Part shown: positions 24,634-38,374 of the stretch, piece after piece | Layout of the letters: each line of letters opens with the position of its first letter | How positions within the stretch are numbered: the first letter of the stretch is position 1 | Assembly (NCBI RefSeq): GCF_024713945.1 | Contig: NC_134686.1 | Coordinates: 372,001 to 436,000 of the forward strand | DNA from: Dermatophagoides farinae | Lineage: Eukaryota > Arthropoda > Arachnida > Sarcoptiformes > Pyroglyphidae | Length of the DNA: 64,000 bases | Reading direction: 5' to 3' | Notes under the pieces: model-generated | The model's input: the letters and a program-made list of their open reading frames with translations, nothing else | The model's database searches: none | What the model was told of the DNA's origin: nothing | Made by a program: the position numbers and the translations under genes

Positions 24634-26377
24634 TTCAACAAAGAAATTCTTCCTAGATAGTTTTATTGATAATTGACTCGGAAAACAAATAAATATACCG
24701 TTATATGGATGATAATGATGATGATCAAATAAGTGGATCAGAATTATGGGTTTTTTTTGTCTTGTTTTATTTTTTGTTTTTTTTCGTTGAAAAATTTGGT
24801 TGTCAAAATTGAAACTCATTTATAATGTCGGTTTAAAAAAAAAATACACACCGGATTCAGGTAATTTCAATCGTAACACCTTGAAATCTTGATTAATTGT
24901 AGGGTTGAAAAATGAATAGAATTCTTCAGCCGTGTGATTGCTTGATGTTATCATCATCACATAATCATCATCGTTGTTGTTGTCATTCAATTAAATTAGA
25001 TGTCACAATGACAGAAAAAAAAGAAGAAAAATGAATCCAAATTCCAATGTAGAAAATGGTGATTTTTTGTGTTAAAATTTAAAAATTTTTTGTTTCCAAA
25101 AAAAATTTCCGTCACAATTTATCACATTGGCCTTTTTGAAAAATGTTTTTCCAGCTAGGAAGTAGTTTGCAATAGTAGTAGCCATTCTTCGTTAAAATTT
25201 CTATTTATCATGGAAATCCTTAAAAAAAAGCTGGAAAAAACTGAATAAAAAGAATCAATCACGCAGGGTAATACAGGTAAAATCACCTTTAAAACCTTTG
25301 AAGTGAATTGATCGATTATCATTTTTCACCACACACACACACACACACATACACAAGAAGATTATGATTACGTATCTTCATGACTTCATGATTTGGTCAT
25401 CATCATCATCATCATCATTCGTCTTTATAATTGAATAGAAAAAAATTCTTGAACTCGATGAATGCTTCCTATGTATGTGTGTGTGTGTGTATGAATACCG
25501 TTACAATCATCTTCCAAATAGGATTGAAAATCAATTTTCATCCATCTCTCTCTCTCTCTCTCATCATTGAATTGTGATCATCATTTTTGTGTTAAAGACC
25601 ACCACCAAAGTAAATAAAGCAAAAAATGCAAATAACAAATCGATCAAATCAAATTAGATTTGTTTAAATTCTTATTTGATCATTGAATTGAATGAAAATT
25701 TGATGACAAGATTGAAATGGAGAAGATCAATCATCATTATCGTCATCATCATCGAATTTTCAAAATCAATATATATCCGATTTTTCAATTTTTCGATACT
25801 ATCCAATACTGAATAAACAAGATGATTGCCCGGATAATCGTTACAATGTATTCATTGGAGAATGATTGGAATTCTCTTTTTTTTAATCAATATTTTTAGG
25901 AGAGAACAAAAAAACGTTATGATTGGATTTGTATATTAAAATGAGAAAAGAAAACAAATTCAAATTGCATGAAAATTTGATATCAATTGATGATATATAC
26001 AAAAAATATCATAAATTCATCTTTTAAATTAATAAAAAAAAATTCTGATTACATGACTGCTTTTACCATTTTCAATATCGTCAACAACAAAAAAACCAAA
26101 TATCCATGTCATCCTTGATTTACAAGATGCGGAAGAGATTTATTGTTTGATGATCATCTCATCATCATCATCATTATAACCAAAATGTTTAGGCATTTCT
26201 ATGAGAACAACAAAAAAAAATATTACCTATATATACAATGGCAGCACGAAAGATATACAAACAAACCAACAAGGTGCGTTCATCATTCTTTTTTTTCTGT
26301 TTGTTGTTGTTGCTGTTCACTAACATAATAATAATCATACAGCAACAACAACAACAACAAGCAAACAAACAAACAAC

Positions 26378-26407
26378 TTGATGATATAACGGCGGTTATA
26401 TCATCAA
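26378..26407. repeat. Perfect hairpin, 13-bp arms, 4-base loop
   Basis: TTGATGATATAAC (26378-26390), loop GGCG, then GTTATATCATCAA (26395-26407). It is not composed of one simple repeat, unlike most inverted repeats nearby. Confidence 0.9.
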
Positions 26408-29400
26408 AATCATTATCATCATCATCATCATCATGTCTGACATATAACCACACTGACAATCATTGACTAGCCATAAACATAAAGCGAAAACATAATCATT
26501 TCTGTGTGATGAAATATGATCAACATTACCTTGTAATAATGATGATGAATGATATTTAAATTTTCAAAATTGTTGTTGCTCCATACACAAATTTAGTTAC
26601 TTCAATTTTTGCGATGATCATCGACAACAACAACACCGGATTTGTTATTGAAAAATTTAATATGTTTATCGATATGAAATGATTAATTGAATGGATTGAA
26701 CGGTTTTTATTGATTTTGTTGAAAAGAAAAAAAAATCATAAAACACACAAAAACACAAAAATCAAAACATACTCACGCACACGCATAGACGCAAACAACA
26801 GAGCAAACAGGTCAATGTTCAATATTGATTTTTTTTCATCCATACATGAAGAAAAAAAAACATTCATAATCATCATTCATCCATTCATTCATTTCGGTTA
26901 TCATCTTTACGGTCAAACATTATTAGTGTGTGTGTATATATGTGTATTGTTTTCATCAATATTGTTGTCATGGCCATTGTTCAATAGAAGATATGCTGAT
27001 GATAATGATAATGAGCATTAAAGTGGAAAAAAAATTTGGATCATTTAAATCTCTTTTTATATATGCATATAATAATAAAATTATTTAATATTCAATTTTC
27101 AATGATTAAAATGAATATATTCAATCTATGGTCTTCCGATATGATTACTATCTGTGTGTGTGTGTATGTGTGTGTTCCAGTGTGTGGAATGATCAAATCC
27201 AAGACCACACCAAATCATAACGATAAAAAAAAAGTCAAAATTTTTTTTTCTGATTTCGACTTTTTCTCCTCCTTTTATTTAACCTTTTTTGTTTTTGCCG
27301 ATTCCCATGACGCCAAGTTTTTTTTCAATTGTTTTTTTTTCTTAACATCGTCATCGATTCTTTCTTTTTTTTTTGTCAAGCAATGAATGATGATTAGATT
27401 TTTTTTTTGTTTTCTCCAATTGATTGATTGATTGAATCAAGATCATTATCAATGGTTTGAGATCGAAAAACTAATGGCTATTAAATAAACAATTTACCAT
27501 ACCAATTGTCCAATGAAATGAGAGAGAGAGAGAGAGAAAAAAAAACATTTGTTTACATTGTTATTCTATTCTTGGTCGACATCTCACGAAAAAAAGGGGT
27601 TAACGAAATGACCAAATATTACAAACAACAACAGCATAATTTGCATGAATGAAATGGAAAAAATTTTCACAAGGCCAAATTGAATTAAAAATTGTATAAA
27701 AAAAAATTCAAGGATTAACTCAAATGATAGTTTTTGTTGTTGTTGTTGTTGTTGTTGTCGTCTAGTGATATTAACTGTACAACAATGATCGTGTTTTTTT
27801 TATGTCACATTTAAATGATATTTCCGTCTTTTTTTTCATGCAAAACATTCGTTGGCGTTTGTTCGGCCATTTCTTATTGCCACTTAAATGGATAATATAT
27901 GAAGAAATTATGTTCTGACTTAAAAACATTTTGATTTTTGACAAACCAAAATGTAAAGCCGGAAAAAATCATTATAATAGGCCAGCCAGTTATTCGACAA
28001 TTGTTATTCAATTGGTTGTAATTGGTAAAATGGCTAACGGGTGAAAATAAAGAAAACAACAACAAAAAAGGCTCAAGATGATAATGACGTCGTTATGTCT
28101 ACGTTTGCATTGATTATTTCATTGGTCTGTTTTGTTCTGTTTTTTTTCAGTGGCAAAAAAAAAATGTTGATGACATGTATAGTTGTTTATTATACTGCTT
28201 CCGTAATCTATTAGTCATCATCATCATCATCATCATCAAAATAATCACTAGTAGCAGCAAAATATCGGTCACTAATTAAATTTACAGCTTCCAAATGATC
28301 TGAACTTGACCATTGAATGGATCATAATGAATATATACCATTGACCACAAATATCCGACCAAAACAATGGTTAATTTTTTTCCTATAGATTTAAAATATG
28401 GGCCAATCTAAAATGTAAAATCGTGAATCATCAATCGGTTTGCTTCCTGGATGTAAATAAATTCAATTAGCGAATAATCATGAATCAAAACAAAACAAAA
28501 ACAAAAGATTAAATTAATCAGAAAAAAAAATTAATGTGAATAAAACACCCTTGAATATATTTATATTGAAATCATGGCCCATTTTTATCAATGAACGATG
28601 ATGATGATGATCATTATCATTCATTATGATAATGAAAATACAACACATTTGCCTAATATTTCATTCTGGTCATTTGAAAAAACAACAACAATTAACCCAG
28701 ATATATAATGTTTTTATTATTTGCAAACAATTGGTCTGTTTATAGTCTATGAAACTGATATCATCTATCAACAAGTGGATTTTTTTTTTTGATTCTTGTA
28801 ATGTCACGTGACCAATTATTTAAATTGGTGTTGTTTCAACAAGTGATATTTTTTTTTTGTTTGTTTGTTTGAATGACACAAGTTTTTTTTTATATTTCCA
28901 GTTTTAATTTCAGTAATTTGAGAATTGTGTGTGTGTGTGTTTTTTTCATATAAAAATAAATATAGGACACCCATAAAAAACGATTGTTTTTGGTTTGGTT
29001 TTTGCTTTTGAAAACAATGAAAAAATGGCCGAAAAAAAAATTTCCGTTTCACATTCACACACTATTTAACACCTCAGAGTGACAATTTTATGATGTTCAT
29101 CATCGTGTTTGATAAATTTTTTTTCCTTTCAATACACACACACACTGTGGATTTGAATTGAAAAGATTTGAGATTTAAAAACAACAACAACAACAACAAC
29201 AAAAAACAGGCTCAAATAAGAGAAAATGGATCAATTGAATTTTTGTTTTTTTTATCCAATTATTTTTTGTTTTTTTTCTTTCGTTATCGTTTCTATTTGA
29301 TTAAAATCAATCAATCAATCAATCAATTGATTGATGAACGCAACACGTAATGAATAAATGAATTTCGAAAGACAAACATAGCCCTCCATTGAAGGTTATA

Positions 29401-29420
29401 TTATGTGGTTGCTTTTCTGT

Positions 29421-29456
29421 TTTTCATTTTCGATGTTAATTAATCGAAAATGAAAA
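29421..29456. repeat. Inverted repeat, 14-bp arms
   Basis: TTTTCATTTTCGAT (29421-29434) and ATCGAAAATGAAAA (29443-29456) flank the 8-base spacer GTTAATTA. Confidence 0.9.
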
Positions 29457-32400
29457 CTGATTGTTTTTGTTGTTGTTGTAAGTAAACAAAAACGATTATA
29501 ATTAATTGAATCTGGTGACAATACATGTGAATGAAACATTTTTATTGACCAAAAATAGTGCAGAAAAAAAACAACACTAAATTATCAACAGAAAGCATCG
29601 GACATGATGATTGTAAATGAATAATAATCAAAAAAAAAAACACGTGCGTGCACGTTGCCAAATATTAAAATGGCAGCAGCAGCAGCGGCGGCAGCCAAAC
29701 GATTTAATCGCTGTATTTACAGTTGTCAGTTTATAAATGATGATGATGATGATGATGATAAAATTACATTATAATTATAAAAAAATGAAATGAAATGAAA
29801 TTATTATGTAACAATCCATAAATGAAATGCTTGTGTGTGTGTGTTTGTTTGTAGATAGATATGATAATTATTATTATTGAAAATGAAATAAAATGAAAAT
29901 GAAAATGATTGAATTGGAATTTTCATTTTTTTTTACTTCGCTAAAAGTTATTTCTCAATTTTCAATTTTAAATGTCTGAATATTCGACATTTGATGATGA
30001 ATCGGTCCAAAAAAAAGAAGAGGATTTGCTGTTCAGAATGAACATTTTTTTTTCTTCAAAATTGTCATGCGTGTGTGTGTGTGTGTGTGTAGATTTTGGG
30101 CGCGATACATTCGATTGATTTGATTTGTTCGTCCCTCTAGCACGAAACAATAAACGAGCGCTTGTGCATGTTGTCGTTGTTGTTGTTGTTGTTGTTTGAA
30201 TCTCAATTTCAATTTTGAAAAAAAAGCGAATGATGATTATGTCAGAACAACTGGCTAACAAGCTGCTAACAATTTAAACTTGATTTTTTTTCTTTTTGGG
30301 ATATAAAACGATAAAATAAAGTGGTAAAACAAAAACAAAAACCACGGGATGTAAGAATACGTAATTCAATTGGATTGAAACATCAAAAATCATTTTTTCT
30401 TTTTTTCATTACAATTGGATTTTTGAAAAAGTAAATGACATATTCAATGTGATAATGATGACGATGATGATGGCTAGGTGGAGTTGATTGTGTGTATTGA
30501 TTTGGAGGCGTTGTGGATCAAATAAGAAAAAAAAATCTGATCGATTGAATCATTTCATTTGTGTATTTGACTTTTGGATCAAAAAAAAAAAAATTTTTTT
30601 GTCGTTGGTCATTCATCAATTCATTCATTCATTCAACTTTATTATATATTATTTATTATTGAAATCAAACGTGTAAAAAAAAATGTAACAATTTTCATTT
30701 TGTTGATGATTGTTGTGTGTGTTGGGCAAATCAAATTTTTTTCCTTTTTTTCTCATTCAGACTCTTCATCTGATCTTGATCTTTTATCCATTCATTCATT
30801 CATTCATTCAATGATTGGTAGGATTTTCCTTTTTTTTCCACACTTTATCAATCGATTCAAATTGGATTTGTTGACCACATGGATGTGTATATACATAATT
30901 GGTTCCAATTTGATTTCTTAGATCATTGTATCCCAATGGATGTATGTGTGTTTGAGTGTTTCCGATGTGATTGGAAACGCCTATTCATGTGAATGGTCAA
31001 ATGATGATGAAAAGATTGAATTAAATGCGAGAAAAAAAACTTATGATAATAATCATCAAAAAAAAAAAAAAAAAAAATGCCAAAATGTGTATCACCACCA
31101 CTATCGTGTGGTGAAAAAAATGAAAAAAAAAATTTTCTTCGGCCAAATTATTGCCTATCCGTTTGTTGTTGTCAATGAGATTTAGACATTTATAAAAAAA
31201 AACAAATTTCAAATCAAAAAAAAAAATTGGGAAAATTGAAATTTCAAAACGAAAAAAAAAAAATTTTTATCAACAAAATCAGACAGGCCACACGGATAGT
31301 TCCGTATCATCAGCTGTCTTGATACATGTCTGTGTTATTAAAAAAAATATGATGATGATGATGATGATGAATAAATCAGAAAAACAAAAATCCATAATTA
31401 ATATAAATTGATAATTAAGATGTTTAGTTGAATGTTTAGTTTTTTATTATTTTGAAAAAAAACCTATGAACATTCAATTATTGAACGAATCGACAAACAA
31501 ACAGACTGATTATGATCATCATCATTCAGAGAGATCATGATCATTGGCAGAAACCATAGCTAATGGATTTCTACAAAAATATTGAAAATCATGATGATGA
31601 TACGTACGCCACGTACGAGTCAGTGAGAAACATGTGTGTATTTTATTTTTCATTGTAAACCGCCATTAAACAACAATCATTTTGTAATGTGTCAGTCTGT
31701 GTGTCAGTTGATGAATATTGAAAAAAAATCAATGATTGCCGGTTGAATGAATGAATGGATGGATGGATGGATGATGTGAAATGATGGAAATTCTAATAAA
31801 TGAAAAAATGAATGAAAAACTCTCTGGCATTCGACTGACAAATAAAAGGTCAATAATATTCTAACGGACAATTAATTCAGTTTCTTCAAAATTTTCATTT
31901 TCACAAAACTAAAAACAAAAACTAGAAAAAATGATCAAATCATTTTAAAAAGGAAAGAAATATTTAAAAAAAACCGTTACAAATTGACCCGTGATTATCA
32001 ATCGTTCCAACAACAACAACAACAACGACAACAACATTGTAACTCATTAATTTATGAACGTTATCAAATGCGATTAAGATGATCAAAATCAATTTACAAA
32101 CAACGAAAACAACCTGTTGCCTTGGATTGATAATCTCATCTTTTTATTCGCTCCTTCTCATCATCATCATCATCATTTTCAATTTTGTTTGATCGAATGA
32201 TCGGTGAATTTTTGTTTCTGTATTTGTTGTTGTTGATGCTAATAGCCAAGTGTAAAAATTCTTAAGATGATTGTAATAACAACAATCGATGACATTCGAT
32301 CCATTGATTGATATGAAAGAAAGAAAGAAATGAAAGAAAAATGAGATTCAAATCGATGGATCGAGGTCTTTGTGTGTGTGCATCATCATTAACAAGTATC

Positions 32401-33999
32401 GAAATACGTGAAAAAATTCCACTTTTTACAGGGTTACTACCAAATTTTATATTGTTTGATCGATAATAGAAAACGAAACGAAACGAAACATTCCATTAGC
32501 ATTCATAAACAAACAAACAGCTCTTCTGGTTGTAAATTTCAATTTCAAAACCTTGAACTGAAGAAGAAGTTTTTTTTTTATTTTAATTCAATATTTCTGG
32601 ATTTTTATCACATGTACGAAAATGAAATTAATAAAATAATAATGAAACGTAGTAGTAGTAGTATTAGTAGCTACATTTCTATTGAAATTTTATTGATTTT
32701 TTTTATCGATTGATTGATATATGATATGATGATGAATGTTTAATTGAAAAGCAATATGTTGATGATGATGAAAGATTCATGACTATTTAGAATGGAAAAA
32801 AAAAGTTATTAAAAATAACGAGTATGATGATAATATACGATGAATATAAAATTTTTACATTTGGCCAATTCACATATATTGTGTCGATATGATCATGATG
32901 ACGATGATGTTTTCGGTGATGTTGTAATAATCCAATCCATTAATGTTATATAACAAAACAATTCTCAAATCGGCAGGTAGTCGCCATGTTTTTTTTTAAT
33001 ATTTATTTCGCTGTCATCATTTTCATTCGTCATTTTGAATATAACAGCAAAAAAAAAGTCAAATATTTTTGGCCATGTATCAATTGTGTGTATGCGTGCA
33101 GTGGTCAAAAAAAAATGAATGAATGACTTTCTCCCGCGCGGGATATATTTGCCAACGATATACATAAATGTCTTCGTTAAAATATTAAATACATCATCAT
33201 CATCATCATCAATGGATTCATTCGATATGCAACCATTGTATTCAATCATTAATGAATGAAAGAAATTGACCCATTCAATTCAAATAATTCACATTCATTT
33301 TTCTATTCATATAATCATCATCAACATTTATTATTATATATTGAAATTCACAATCAAAATGGGGAAAAAAAATTTGATTATTAAACAAATGATGATTGAA
33401 ATCATCGTGTCAATATTTATTTCATAATCATCATTATAATTATGAATATGAAACCTTGATCAGAATATGTGATTTACAATGATGATAAAAAAAACATTTA
33501 GAATTTTTAAAATTCTTGTCATTATAAAATTTTTCAAAACATTTACCTGTTTGATTTTCTCTTCCTCTACGTTTTTTTCCCTATTTGTTGTAGTAGCATT
33601 ACGATCAACAGCCACACAGCAACCGGTGTTTGTAACACAAAAAATTAACGAGAAGCATATAGTTGTGTGTGCTTGAAAATCAATTGCTATGATCAATGTT
33701 TAAATTGCTAGTAGCATAGCATTATGGTAAAAGTAATGAAATTTTTTCTGCTCTCTCTCTCTTCAAAGCAAATGGATGGTATGCAAAAATAGTTATATCG
33801 ATCCATTCATAGAAGACAAATCGGACTAAGTCAGTCTACTTTTATCATCCAAGTTGTGCTGATGATTGGATTTTTTTTTGTTGGAATTTTATTCATTCAA
33901 TCGTAAAAACTGTGTAAATGTAAACATTTTGGCGCCAAATTTTATTTTATATTTTATGGAATTTATGACTCAACAATGACAATTCTAATCGATCAACAA

Positions 34000-36900
34000 C
34001 ATTGACAACAATCATCATTTTGTAATCACTGTGTTTGTGTGTGTGTGTGTGTGTTTTGTACTTGATCGATTTATTATCATTTACCCGCATCATAAACCTG
34101 GATTTTTTTTTCTCCGGTTTATCATTATGTGATTGCTATAATAATAATAATTAATTCATTCATTTATGACTTTTTTTTTCATCGAATGTGAATATTATTC
34201 AATAGAATTCATTGAACCCTTTGATTATTGGAATTTTGTTTTTGTTTTTTTTGTTTTTTTTTTCGTCAATTTTTTTTTTAATCATCACCATTATCAATAA
34301 AACTGGATAATTGCTTATTGGTTAAATGTCGAAAGAATTTCCTGTTTATCAAAAATCCTGAAATCAAAACAAACATTCCGACTTTATGTTTTTTTTTCTC
34401 TCTCTCTGTGTGTGTATGTGCTTGTGATATTTACCGTTTTTTTTTTTGTCGACTAGATAACCATTTTCAATTTCATTTGTGGCTTTTTTTCAACAGAAAA
34501 AAAATTAACATTTCAATTAACATCATCATCGTAGTCGTCGTCGTCGTGGTCGTCGTTTTTTTTGACCAAGCCGGTAAGTCATGTTTATTTTTTCTATTTT
34601 CTATCAACATTCAGGAATTTTTCGCTTCATTTTGAAATCGATAAAGTTCTTTGACCATTCGAGAAATTTTTTTTTTGAATCATGAATAAAGAAAAAAAAC
34701 GAAAAAAAAAACTTTTTAGATTAGGTCTAAATAATCAGTCTTTGGCTGGTTATTTTCTTTTTCTTCTTCTTCTACTGCGATTTTGTGTATTGATCAATGA
34801 CCTTGAGAGATGAACCTTGGATTATTATTATATGTTTGTGATAATGATAATATATAATGGCGACAACATTCTCATTTATTTAAATCTTCTCATTTGGCCA
34901 TTATCTATTGACAAAAATAAGGATTATGAACCAAAAAGTGTTATCATTATAATTGTTGTTCATGATGCCAGAAAAACCTAAATGAATCATAAATTATTTT
35001 TTATAGAATCCAGGTATTGAATGTTTTTCTTTCCAATTGCACTTATGTTACTCAATCATCATTCTTCAAAAAAAAAAAAAAAAAATTCACATCCTACACA
35101 CATCGATTTTAGTTTGTTTAGTGGCGAAAAAAAAACACTGAGCAAAGAAAGATAAATGAATCTGAATTATATGTGTTTTTTTTTCTTTCATTTCGATGAC
35201 CAGTTTCGTAATGATAATGATAATAATGGTGAAAAAATGATAATTTTTTTTGTTTTTGTTTTTGTTTTTCGTTGGTGACCATTACATTTTTTTTCTTCTG
35301 TTGTTGAAATTGAAAGGTGGTGTACGGTGAGATGATGATGATGATGATGTGGATAAATATTCTTTAGATGAAATCTCTCTCTCTTTCGTTGACCTTCACG
35401 CAAATTGTATGCATATTGTAATCAGATCAAATCAGAAGTCAAGAATTTACTTTTAAAGAAGACGCCATTACATGTTTGGAAAGTATTTTTTCTTTAATGT
35501 TTCGATTCAAAATAGGAGAAGAACAAGACGAAAATTAAAATCTAAATGTCATTTGGATTGATTTTAACATACACACACACAAAAATGTCTCGTGCTAATG
35601 TCACATTTTTTTCCCACTAGAATGATGATGAAGATTTTAAAGTTTTTTTTTCATTATGATGTCGATTTTAATACATTTTCTTTATCACCATTATCATCAT
35701 CATTGGTTGGTAATTCACTTTCGCTATCATTGCTTTTATTTGTTCTTTTTTTTGGCTTGGTTTAGTTTGGTTTACAAATTTTTGTTTTTATGATATGATG
35801 GTTAATGATTACCAAATTTGTCCTTGTTATATGGATGCAATTCATGGCCAATCCAAATTGAAGAATGACTTGTCCTTGCAATTAAAATGTCTATCTCTCT
35901 CCTGCTCTTCCTAGGTGTGTGTGAGTGTGTGTATTGCAAAGAAAATTTTTCCATTATTTCCATCCATTTGTTTCTTTGGTGATAATATCTTTTTTTTCTG
36001 TTGGTTTATCAAAAATTTGGTGAAATGTCAAACAGATGTGTGTGTGTTGATTAAAATATTTAGAAAATTTTCTTGTTGCTGCTATTTTTGTCGGTTTTTT
36101 TTGCTTGTAATCTAAAGGATAAACTTGAATTTGAAAAATTATGACCAAATTGTTCTTTCGGTTCATTGTCATCGTTGTTTGTTTGTTTGTATGAATGTGT
36201 GTGTGTGTGTGGGAATAAAACGCGAAGGTGGTGATGTTCGTTTTTTTCTGGCCAGAATTATCAATGTTTTTGTTTCTTCATATGGAGTAAAAAAAATGAG
36301 AAAAATCATTAAAAATTCATTTATCGTCCTCATCATCATCATTGGTTTCTTGTGAAATTTAGATTTTACATTCTGACTGAATGGCTGATTTATTTTTTCT
36401 GATGAATATGATTGATCGAGAGTGGTTTTCGTTTGTTTTTGTTTTTTTTACCATAAAAAAAAAATTTTTCTCATCTAGCCAAAATCATTGGTCACCGATT
36501 TTCATGGCTAAATTTCGATCAATCGATCGATTTTTATAACAACAAAATAATCAAACATTTTTTTTCGCTCTTTTTTCATCTTCATGTTCCAATGTGTGAT
36601 TGTCAAAATTTGTTGTTGTTCTTGTTGAATTAAATATAAATCACGATTTATTACAATTTTGATCATATTGGTTAACGATATTTTGAATATATCATTTTTT
36701 ATTAAAGCATAGAAAAACAAACTGTGCAACAGGTAATTGTTGAAGAAAAACTTGTTGCTTGTTGCCGCTATCCTAAAACCTATGAGAATTTTTGATTTTT
36801 GTTGGAAAAAAAATCATGATTTTTTTTTGCATAATCATTTCTTGTTGTAAATATATTCGTACAACATGAACATTACCTTGATGTTGATTTTTTTCATCAT

Positions 36901-38342
36901 CATCACTATTTCAAAATTTCATTCATTCATGCATTTTTCTGCCGAAAATTTTATTCAATGGCACGCGTTTATATTCACCATTTTCTCAATGATTTTAGTA
37001 GATTTTTTTTTTTGTTTTGATGTGAAAAATTCGACTACATGACAAGCCCCTTAGTATTCTTTGTTTTTTTTTGGGTTTTTACACGCCCAATTTTTTTTCC
37101 CACTTGTGTTTCACAGGGTGCTGATGTGGTCATCATTAAATCACGATGAAAGTACCATATGCATGACCTTTTTTGTTCATCTTTTTTTTTGTCGTTGAAT
37201 TTGATTTTATTTTATATTTGCATAATTATTCTCATTCTTCATACTTCATTGGTGAAAGTATCAGAAAAACAAAAACAGAAAAAAAATTATAATACACACC
37301 TTTTTTTCGTGTAAAGTTTGAATTTTATGTTGTTGATGCAAATGTTGTGATTTTTTTTTTTTTTTTTTGGTTTTAAATTTTTCAGGAATTTTTCATTTTT
37401 TATCACTTTTCATATGGGTTGGTTGGTTTGTTGGTTGGCTGGTTGCACCAATGTGAACCACACAGAATTGTTGAATGTGAATTGAATGGAAAAAAAAATA
37501 AAATTTTTTTTTACTGCCAATTTCATTCACTACTGGCTGAATTTTTTCATTTTTTGTTTTTTTTTTGCTACAATTTTGACATTTTGAAAATTTAATTTCA
37601 CCAACAATGGTGGAAAGTGGCTGATAAATGTTTGATTTTAATCTTTTTTTTCTAAAATGAGGCCTCACACGTGTTGAATGATTTTGTATTTTGTATTTTT
37701 TTTTTTGTTTCAATTAATCAAACAGGTTCGTATTTAAATCGAATTTTTTTTTTTCGTTGAAATCGACAAAGTTTGTGTTTGTTGTTGTTGTTGTTGTTGT
37801 TTACCTTCACAAAAATTTTTGTTTCCCCTACCGTACAGATAAGATTAATCATTGGCCGGTGTAAATCTTGAATGACAAATTATCATTTTTATCTGTCATC
37901 ATCATCATCATCATCATCTTCGTCTGTGTGTGCGAGCATTTGCAGATGCAACGAAAAAATTGTCATTCAATCATGTTTTTTTTCAACATTTATTTATTCA
38001 CAAATCTTATGATGATGGAATTTTTCTAAATTTGACCCTCTTTAAGAAAGATTTTCATACTTTTTGAACCTCTTTTCATGTTTTTTTTTTATAAATCAAA
38101 GTGGATAAATGTTTATGTTGCTGTCGATTTTTATCTCATTTTTTTTTCTTCTTCTTCTTTCGTCTCGTTTTTGTCCTGCCATTAGTATTATGCACACACG
38201 CGCGGGTACACTTGCATTTTTTTTTTGGTTGTTTGTTTGTCGTTACCATTTGAAGTAATACCCACATATGAATTTTTTTTTTTTACTTTCAACTGGTTTT
38301 AGGTTTGTGTCAATAAATTATTTAACCCACCAGTTTGTTTCA

Positions 38343-38374
<32 letters not shown>

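Larger units (their letters stand above)
23652..33999. other. Gene-free region, microsatellite-rich
   Basis: 10 kb with no supported gene. Holds opposed CAA/TTG arrays at 24571-24633, (CA)n at 25330-25349, (CT)n near 25545-25562, a 13-bp-arm hairpin at 26378-26407, (GTT)n at 27734-27758, (GT)n at 30071-30091, poly-A at 31058-31077 and many GAT/ATC runs. Could be intron or intergenic DNA. Confidence 0.5.

Noticed and set aside
27843-27930. 26-codon plus-strand micro-ORF starting MQNIRWRLFGHF
   Set aside because: Too short to distinguish from chance in AT-rich sequence, no supporting context.
33479-33676. 65-codon frame with a signal-peptide-like start
   Set aside because: Short, Phe/Ile-rich, equally open on the other strand, no homologue or gene context.
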